From Gammaproteobacteria bacterium (GTDB taxonomy: Bacteria > Pseudomonadota > Gammaproteobacteria > Acidithiobacillales > Acidithiobacillaceae), in NCBI GenBank assembly GCA_023381645.1, contig JAMCRJ010000041.1, positions 1 through 10,677 of the forward strand: 10,677 nt of DNA. The letters run 5' to 3'. Position 1 is the stretch's first letter. Every line of letters starts with the position of its first letter. Positions 6,073 through 10,677 of this stretch are shown here, piece after piece. The notes beneath the pieces were generated by a model. It searched no databases. It worked only from the letters and a program-made list of their open reading frames with translations, and was not told the DNA's origin. A program made the position numbers and the translations under genes.

Positions 6073-6675
6073 ATGCTCCCGCAGCCGGAATGGTATACAT
6101 GGTACGGGTGGAATGACCGCATCTTTCTGGCGGTGAATCACCTGAGTGATACGCCGACGCTTTCGGCGGCCATGGAGATGGTATCGTGGGTTGCCCAGCC
6201 CGCTTATTTTCCCGTCTGGATGGCCCTGCTCGTGGTGATCTTCCGGCTAAGGCCCCTGACGCTGCCCTTTGCTGTTGTCTGGAATTTCGCCGTCGGTGAG
6301 TTGGCCGTGTGGCTGATCGTCGTGGCACTCAAATCAGGGCTCGCTTATCCCCGCCCCGTGGTTGCACTTGGGTCTCTGTCGGTACATGTGGTGGGAAGGC
6401 CGGAATATTGGCACAGCTTTCCCTCCGGCCATGCGGCAATGGCCTTTCTGCTCGTCGGCAGCCTGCTCCTGGGAAAGGCCTCCAAAATCCTGTGGATACC
6501 CGCTGCGGTGTATGCGGTGCTGGTGGCATGGTCACGCATGGCGGTCGGCGCACATTTCCCCGCCGATGTGCTTGGCGGCGCCCTGATCGGTATGTTCAGC
6601 GCTGCGCTGGCCGCTCTGCTGCAACGGCTGACCGCCCCTACAGGTCATTCCCAAGACCGGGAAGGACGGCGATAG
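6073..6675 (+). CDS. PAP2-family membrane phosphatase
   Basis: A 200-residue integral membrane phosphatase of the type 2 phosphatidic acid phosphatase superfamily; likely substrates are undecaprenyl pyrophosphate, phosphatidylglycerol phosphate or phosphatidic acid, hydrolysed at the periplasmic face. All three signature motifs are present: K-x6-R-P at residues 87-95, P-S-G-H at 117-120, and S-R-x5-H-F-P-x-D at 154-165, with His161 as the expected nucleophile, His120 as acid and Asp165 in support. Several hydrophobic helices lie around them. The exact start is unsure: ATG 6073 has no Shine-Dalgarno, while an in-frame TTG at 6064 or 6034 would add 3 or 13 residues; coupling to the preceding gene could explain the poor site. 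The stop at 6673-6675 faces the stop of ppiD at 6687, convergent with only 11 bp between. Confidence 0.9.
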   Translation: MLPQPEWYTWYGWNDRIFLAVNHLSDTPTLSAAMEMVSWVAQPAYFPVWMALLVVIFRLRPLTLPFAVVWNFAVGELAVWLIVVALKSGLAYPRPVVALGSLSVHVVGRPEYWHSFPSGHAAMAFLLVGSLLLGKASKILWIPAAVYAVLVAWSRMAVGAHFPADVLGGALIGMFSAALAALLQRLTAPTGHSQDREGRR

Positions 6676-6686
6676 CGAACCGGGGA

Positions 6687-8255
6687 TCAACGCGCAATCT
6701 GCGCCAACTGTGCATTGTTGATCTTCACCCTGGCATGTTCCCGCAAGTCCTTCAGATAGGCGGTCGACAGTAGACGGCCCCTTTGCTCCTCCAGAGAGGC
6801 ACGAATTTGCGCCGTCACTTTGGGATTTATGGCCGCTGCCGCAGGGGCAGTTACGCGTGTAACGGCAAAAATCCGGTAGCCCGACGACGTTTTCACCATA
6901 TCCATGGAGGGGACCCCGCCAACCGGTGCAGGCGCCGTGAAAGCCGCCTCCAACACCGCTTTATCCAACCCCAGCGCATTATGTATGGTTACATCGCGGT
7001 ACGCATGCAGCGGATAGGCGCCATGGTCTGTCAGCATATTCATATCTTTCGCCTGACGCGCCGCCGTCAGCAATGCCTGCGCTTTCTTCTGGGCCAGTTG
7101 CTCCGCCTTCTCTGTGCTTAGTTTTGCCGTAATGGCTCCTGCGACGGCACTCAGGGGTTGGGCACTACCTGGTGTATAGTGAAGCAGATGCACCGCGAGC
7201 AAATCCCCGTTCGCCAAGGTGAGCGCCGTGCTATTTTTTCCGGCGAGCACCGCCTTGCTAAACGCCAGATCAAGCGCTTTGGCGTCGGAAAAAGGTCCTT
7301 TGGTAAGCACCTTGCCAGCGGTAAGTACGCCGCTTTCCTGCACCGTCAGGCCATAGGCTTTGGCAACCGCGTTCAACCCATCGGGGCTGCTGAACAGGCG
7401 ATCCTTGAAATTCTCCACTTGGGCCTGGAAGGCATTTTCCGCAGAACTATTAACAGCAACAGCGGGATGAGGGGTCGCTACAGGGGGAGAACTGACCGCC
7501 GGGCTGGTCGGAGCGCCACTCTTGGCGACAAAATCCTTCGGCCCCAGCACCACATACTGTACCTGCACCTGCGCCGGCAACCGGAATTGATCCATGTGGG
7601 CGTGGTAGTAATCGGCCACCTGGGTAGCCGTTGGCCTGGCTGCCGCAGCAAAGTCGCTATCCCGGATATCTACCGTGCTGACATCACGGTACTCCTGTGA
7701 CCAAGCCCAAATCCGGGTGGCCTCGACCTTCGATGCCGTGGCTACAACCTGAGGAACGACTTGCAACTGCTCCAGACGCATGCTTTCCCGCAGCATGTCT
7801 TCAAACTGTGCCGGTGTCATTCCATTGGCAGCCAGCAATTTCTGGTAAAGACTTTTGGAAAAAGCACCCTTCTCCTGAAAGGCTGGAATGGATTCGATTT
7901 TTTTCGCCAACGCAGCATCGGACACCTGCAAGCCCAGACGGCCCGCCTCCATGCCCAAAAGCATATTGTCAATCAAACCATTAAGCACCTCCAGACCGAA
8001 GCTCCTATCCGCCGCCATCTTCGCCGCCGTTGTTGCACCGAAAATATGGCTATAACGCGCCAGGGCATCTTTCATACGTTTCTGAAACGCGGCATCGCTG
8101 ATCTTCTGGCCATCCACCGTCGCCACGACAGATGAGGTTGAGTGTCCAGAGAATAAATACCCACTTACGCCCCAAAGCACGAAAGACAACGCGATTAAAA
8201 CCATGAGTGATTTTGCCACCCACGATCTGCCGAAATTCCGAAACGTTTCCATCAT
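6687..8255 (-). CDS. ppiD: PpiD-like periplasmic folding factor lacking the parvulin domain
   Basis: A 522-residue membrane-anchored chaperone near the Sec translocon. Residues 1-36 are a short cytoplasmic start with F-R-N-F-G-R-S-W and a single membrane helix (about 14-34), the typical PpiD anchor. A SurA-like N-terminal chaperone domain runs from about 43 to 230 (V-D-G-Q-K-I-S-D; L-I-D-N-M-L-L; Y-Y-H-A-H-M-D-Q-F). Where E. coli PpiD (about 623 residues) has its parvulin domain, this protein has Q-Y-V-V-L-G-P-K-D-F and then a Pro/Ala/Ser-rich stretch at about 246-271, followed directly by what aligns with the C-terminal SurA-like part (A-Y-G-L-T-V-Q-E-S-G; H-L-L-H-Y-T-P). Isomerase activity is therefore unlikely. 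ATG 8255-8253 follows GGGGGA by 7 nt; a second ATG is adjacent. An upstream start at 8312 would add 19 residues but lacks support. Confidence 0.85.
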   Translation of the reverse strand: MMETFRNFGRSWVAKSLMVLIALSFVLWGVSGYLFSGHSTSSVVATVDGQKISDAAFQKRMKDALARYSHIFGATTAAKMAADRSFGLEVLNGLIDNMLLGMEAGRLGLQVSDAALAKKIESIPAFQEKGAFSKSLYQKLLAANGMTPAQFEDMLRESMRLEQLQVVPQVVATASKVEATRIWAWSQEYRDVSTVDIRDSDFAAAARPTATQVADYYHAHMDQFRLPAQVQVQYVVLGPKDFVAKSGAPTSPAVSSPPVATPHPAVAVNSSAENAFQAQVENFKDRLFSSPDGLNAVAKAYGLTVQESGVLTAGKVLTKGPFSDAKALDLAFSKAVLAGKNSTALTLANGDLLAVHLLHYTPGSAQPLSAVAGAITAKLSTEKAEQLAQKKAQALLTAARQAKDMNMLTDHGAYPLHAYRDVTIHNALGLDKAVLEAAFTAPAPVGGVPSMDMVKTSSGYRIFAVTRVTAPAAAAINPKVTAQIRASLEEQRGRLLSTAYLKDLREHARVKINNAQLAQIAR

Positions 8256-8315
8256 AAATATATCCCCCGAAAACCGGAACACCAAAAAACAGGCTAAAGA
8301 CGGCTCCAACAACTA

Positions 8316-8321
8316 ATTTTA
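8316..8321 (-). promoter_or_regulatory. possible -10 element of ppiD
   Basis: TAAAAT on the minus strand, 5 of 6 to consensus, about 60 bp upstream of the ppiD start in an AT-rich stretch. No convincing -35 is seen at the right distance. Confidence 0.2.
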
Positions 8322-8348
8322 GAAAACACCTGAACAGTTTATTGGCGG

Positions 8349-8383
8349 ATATCGGTATTCACGCCACCGCGCAATACCGACAT
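8349..8383. repeat. 11-bp inverted repeat between the tRNA terminator and ppiD
   Basis: ATATCGGTATT (8349-8359) and AATACCGACAT (8373-8383) are inverted copies with one mismatch (a G-U pair in RNA read from the minus strand), separated by a GC-rich 13-nt loop. It lies directly after the T tract of the tRNA terminator and upstream of ppiD. It could be a regulator binding site for ppiD or a second, stabilising hairpin. Confidence 0.6.
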
Positions 8384-8412
8384 AAAAAAAGGCGCCCCAA
8401 AAGGGTCGCCTT
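8384..8412 (-). terminator. rho-independent terminator of the HU-tRNA transcript
   Basis: On the minus strand AAGGCG-A-CCC, loop TTTT, GGG-G-CGCCTT is followed by seven Ts (plus-strand A run at 8384-8390). The stem is 9 bp plus one mismatch. It is 9 nt after the end of tRNA-Asp and is the clearest terminator in the window. Confidence 0.85.
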
Positions 8413-8420
8413 ACTCGCAT

Positions 8421-8497
8421 TGGCGGGGCGGACGGGGCTCGAACCCGCGACCTCCGGCGTGACAGGCCGGCATTCTAACCAACTGAACTACCACCCC
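8421..8497 (-). tRNA. tRNA-Asp (anticodon GTC)
   Basis: A 77-nt cloverleaf with encoded CCA. The acceptor stem GGGGTGG pairs with CCGCCCC (one T-G pair), the D arm contains AGTTCAGTTGGTTAGAAT, the anticodon stem is GCCGG/CCGGC-like with loop CTGTCAC and anticodon GTC (plus-strand 8461-8463), and the T arm has GGGTTCGAGCCCC-type sequence. The discriminator base is G73, as expected for tRNA-Asp. Confidence 0.97.
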
Positions 8498-8508
8498 AAT
8501 AAAATTGG

Positions 8509-8584
8509 TGGTGGGCGGTGAGGGGCTCGAACCCCCGACATTCGGCGTGTAAAGCCGACGCTCTACCAACTGAGCTAACCGCCC
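8509..8584 (-). tRNA. tRNA-Val (anticodon TAC)
   Basis: A 76-nt cloverleaf with encoded CCA. The acceptor stem GGGCGGT pairs with ACCGCCC, the D arm is TAGCTCAGTTGGTAGAGC, the anticodon loop is TTTACAC with anticodon TAC (plus-strand 8549-8551), and the T arm is GGGGGTTCGAGCCCCT. Discriminator A73. It begins only 12 nt after the HU stop codon and ends 11 nt before tRNA-Asp. Confidence 0.97.
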
Positions 8585-8596
8585 AAACCAGACGCG

Positions 8597-8869
8597 CTAG
8601 TTTACTGCATCACGCAACGCTTTACCAGCCTTAAATTTAGGCGCGCGACTTGCGGCGATCATGATTTCCGCGCCGGTAGCGGGATTACGGCCTTTGCGCG
8701 CATCACGGCTGGAAACAAGAAATGAACCGAAACCGACCAGAGTTACCTGATCACCAGCCTTGAGCGCGTCAGTAACCACCTTGACAAGCGCATCCAGAGT
8801 ATGGCCGGCGGCGGCACGGGTCACGCCAGCTTCTTCTGCAATCTTCTCGATCAACTCCGATTTATTCAT
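8597..8869 (-). CDS. hupB: DNA-binding protein HU (beta-type)
   Basis: A 90-residue nucleoid protein that bends and compacts DNA as a dimer. The sequence starts [16 protein letters not shown] and holds the conserved G-F-G-S-F turn at residues 47-51, the DNA-gripping arm with [12 protein letters not shown] (55-66) including the intercalating proline, and the C-terminal helix ending in K-A-L-R-D-A-V-N. Length is exactly that of the family. ATG 8869-8867 has AGGAG 8 nt upstream. Its position directly after lon is the common gammaproteobacterial order, which favours hupB over hupA; IHF is unlikely given the arm sequence. It has its own promoter (8935-8964) and appears to be co-transcribed with the two tRNAs. 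Confidence 0.95.
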   Translation of the reverse strand: MNKSELIEKIAEEAGVTRAAAGHTLDALVKVVTDALKAGDQVTLVGFGSFLVSSRDARKGRNPATGAEIMIAASRAPKFKAGKALRDAVN

Positions 8870-8934
8870 ATTTCTTTCTCCTGTTATGGACTCGGTTACT
8901 AGGTATAACTGCGCATCAACTCTATCCAGAAAAC

Positions 8935-8964
8935 GTTATAGCAGGGTAAAAAAAGGCTTGTCAA
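8935..8964 (-). promoter_or_regulatory. promoter of the HU-tRNA transcript
   Basis: On the minus strand TTGACA (8964-8959), 18 bp with a T-rich run, then TGC-TATAAC (-10 at 8940-8935) with an extended TG. This is a near-consensus sigma-70 promoter, fitting the high expression expected of HU and tRNAs. The start codon is 65 bp downstream of the -10. Confidence 0.8.
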
Positions 8965-9066
8965 GAAAGTGCATAAAATGCCCGGCGTCACAAAGGACGG
9001 CCAGACTTTCCCTCTGGAATCTTCACCACCAGGGACATCAACATTGGATATCGCCGCATTCTGGAC

Positions 9067-9095
9067 CCATTCTCCGTTATTAAAATTGCGGGAAT
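9067..9095 (-). terminator. weak hairpin downstream of lon
   Basis: The minus strand can pair CATTCCCG with CGG-A-GAATG (8 bp, one bulged A, 12-nt loop) about 20 nt past the lon stop. No T tract follows, so lon messages may partly read into the HU gene. Confidence 0.25.
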
Positions 9096-9112
9096 GAGCC
9101 CTCATATCGCCT

Positions 9113-10677
9113 CTAATGGGCCATGGCCTTGTCCTCGGAAGACTCTTTGCCGGGCACCACACTAACCAGCACATCGCCGCCGCTTTCAGGCGGCAAAGGT
9201 GTCGGCGAAGACTCCAGCGCGATCGCCAGAACTTCGTCAATCCACCGCACCACCTTGATGGTCAGCGCATCACGCACGTTTTTGGGGATTTCCTGCAGAT
9301 CCTTTTCATTCTCCGCCGGAATCAGGACCGTACTGATGCCGCCGCGATGTGCCGCCAGCAACTTCTCCTTTAACCCACCGATGGGCAGGACCTCGCCGCG
9401 CAGCGTGATCTCCCCGGTCATGGCGACCGTGGCATGTACCGGAATATTGGTCAGTGCCGATACCAAGGCAGTGGCCATGCCGATGCCTGCGCTGGGCCCG
9501 TCTTTTGGCGTGGCGCCTTCCGGCACATGGATATGGAAGTCATGGTTCTGGTAAAAATCTGCGGGAATGCCCAATGCCCGCGACCGCGCACGAACCACAC
9601 TCATGGCCGCCTGGATGGATTCTTGCATGACATCCCCCAGCTTACCGGTGATCAGCAGCTTGCCGCGACCCGGCACGACCACCGCCTCGATACTCAGCAA
9701 CTCACCACCCACCTCAGTCCAGGCCAGACCGGTGACCTCACCGATACGGTTTTCCTTTTCCGCCTTGCCAAAGTCGAAGCGGCGCACCCCGAGATACTTG
9801 TCCAGATTGCGATCCGAAACCTGCACACGCGTGCGCTTTTTGTCGAGCAGAAGTTCCTTTACCACCTTCCGGCAAATGCGTGCGAGTTCCCGTTCCAGAT
9901 TACGCACACCCGCTTCCCGCGTGTAGTAACGGATGATATCCCGGATGACGGTTTGGGACACCTGCATTTCCCCGTCCTGCAACCCCGCCTTTTCTATCTG
10001 CTTGGGCAGAAGATACTTGGTGGCGATGTGGATCTTTTCGTCTTCGGTGTATCCGGAGATCCGGATTACCTCCATGCGATCCATCAATGGGGCCGGGATA
10101 TTGAGAGTGTTCGCCGTGGTAACGAACATCACCTCGGACAGATTGAAGTCCACTTCCAGGTAATGGTCGCTGAACGTCGCGTTCTGCTCGGGATCCAGCA
10201 CTTCCAGAAGCGCGGAGGCCGGATCACCCCGGAAATCCATCGCCATCTTGTCCACTTCATCCAGCAACATCAGCGGATTGCGCGTAGCAATCTTGGCCAG
10301 GCTCTGGACGATTTTACCCGGCAGGGCCCCGATGTAGGTGCGCCGATGTCCGCGGATTTCCGCTTCGTCGCGCACACCACCCAAGGACATCCGCACGAAT
10401 TTACGTCCAGTCGCCGCAGCGATGGAGCGCCCCAGGCTGGTCTTGCCCACGCCGGGAGGACCCACCAGACACAGGATGGGACCGCGGCTGTTGCCGACCC
10501 GTTCCTGTACGGCAAGATATTCGAGAATGCGCTCCTTGACGTCTTCCAGACCGTAATGATCCGCATCGAGAATGGCCTTGGCCCGCTTGAGATCCTTGGT
10601 GATTTTGCTGCGTTTACGCCACGGCACCCCCACCAGCCAGTCGATATAGTTGCGCACCACGGTTGCCTCTGCCGACA
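9113..10677 (-). CDS. lon: ATP-dependent Lon protease, C-terminal two thirds, runs off right edge
   Basis: A cytoplasmic hexameric AAA+ serine protease that degrades damaged and regulatory proteins. The frame is open to the right edge; 520 residues are visible, starting at S-A-E-A-T-V-V-R, which matches E. coli Lon near residue 285. In visible numbering: Walker A GPPGVGKT at 72-79, Walker [10 protein letters not shown] near 130, the sensor region G-Y-T-E-D-E-K, and the protease domain with catalytic Ser395 in P-K-D-G-P-S-A-G and Lys438 in I-G-G-L-K-E-K-L. Both catalytic residues keep the same spacing as E. coli Ser679 and Lys722. The tail after about residue 485 ([16 protein letters not shown]) is roughly 20 residues longer than the E. 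coli end and not conserved. The N-terminal substrate-binding domain lies outside the window. Confidence 0.97.
   Translation of the reverse strand, partial: SAEATVVRNYIDWLVGVPWRKRSKITKDLKRAKAILDADHYGLEDVKERILEYLAVQERVGNSRGPILCLVGPPGVGKTSLGRSIAAATGRKFVRMSLGGVRDEAEIRGHRRTYIGALPGKIVQSLAKIATRNPLMLLDEVDKMAMDFRGDPASALLEVLDPEQNATFSDHYLEVDFNLSEVMFVTTANTLNIPAPLMDRMEVIRISGYTEDEKIHIATKYLLPKQIEKAGLQDGEMQVSQTVIRDIIRYYTREAGVRNLERELARICRKVVKELLLDKKRTRVQVSDRNLDKYLGVRRFDFGKAEKENRIGEVTGLAWTEVGGELLSIEAVVVPGRGKLLITGKLGDVMQESIQAAMSVVRARSRALGIPADFYQNHDFHIHVPEGATPKDGPSAGIGMATALVSALTNIPVHATVAMTGEITLRGEVLPIGGLKEKLLAAHRGGISTVLIPAENEKDLQEIPKNVRDALTIKVVRWIDEVLAIALESSPTPLPPESGGDVLVSVVPGKESSEDKAMAH

Noticed and set aside
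8899..9240. Minus-strand ORF of 113 codons between lon and the HU gene
   Set aside because: It overlaps the lon 3' end in another frame and spans the HU promoter; the product is Trp/Arg-rich shadow-like sequence.
1..10677. CRISPR array, toxin-antitoxin pair, prophage or retron
   Set aside because: I found no regularly spaced repeats, integrase, reverse transcriptase or antitoxin-like genes; the only mobile DNA seen is the IS21 remnant.

Overview
The window most resembles a chromosomal segment of a gammaproteobacterium-like acidophile; Acidithiobacillus is my best guess, from the order lon - HU gene - tRNA-Val - tRNA-Asp - ppiD together with the mix of envelope and stress genes. Genus is inference. 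The Lon and HU proteins are close to the enterobacterial versions. GTG and TTG starts are used, and base composition is moderately GC-rich with no obvious compositional island.

Layout. (a) 1-1090: two minus-strand genes, the start of an alpha/beta hydrolase that runs off the left edge (370 to <1) and a small heat-shock protein Hsp20 (969-532) with its own extended -10 promoter and a structured leader of about 100 nt. (b) 1147-2188: a tightly overlapping plus-strand cassette of a possible 57-aa protein, a 33-aa ORF with a near-ideal ribosome binding site, and an exported L,D-transpeptidase whose GTG start overlaps the stop of the 33-aa ORF. (c) 2509-5083: an HtpX-like M48 membrane metalloprotease and a 14-helix DHA2 drug-efflux MFS protein. 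(d) 5084-5480: a scar holding a fragment of an IS21-type IstA transposase with an in-frame stop. (e) 5483-6675: a DUF4337-like membrane protein followed 11 nt later by a PAP2 lipid phosphatase. (f) 6687-10677, all minus strand: a PpiD-like periplasmic chaperone that appears to have lost its parvulin domain, a strong terminator, tRNA-Asp, tRNA-Val, the HU gene, and the last two thirds of Lon protease running off the right edge.

How it fits together. Most genes concern protein quality control or the cell envelope: Hsp20, HtpX-like protease, Lon and PpiD for protein folding and turnover; L,D-transpeptidase for peptidoglycan cross-linking; PAP2 for undecaprenyl or phosphatidyl phosphate recycling; MFS for efflux. 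The HU gene and the two tRNAs look like one transcript: the HU stop lies only 12 nt before tRNA-Val, and the only clear terminator follows tRNA-Asp.

The observations I find most worth checking are the mini-ORF cassette ahead of the L,D-transpeptidase, the possible RNA thermometer of hsp20, the parvulin-less PpiD and the IS21 scar.
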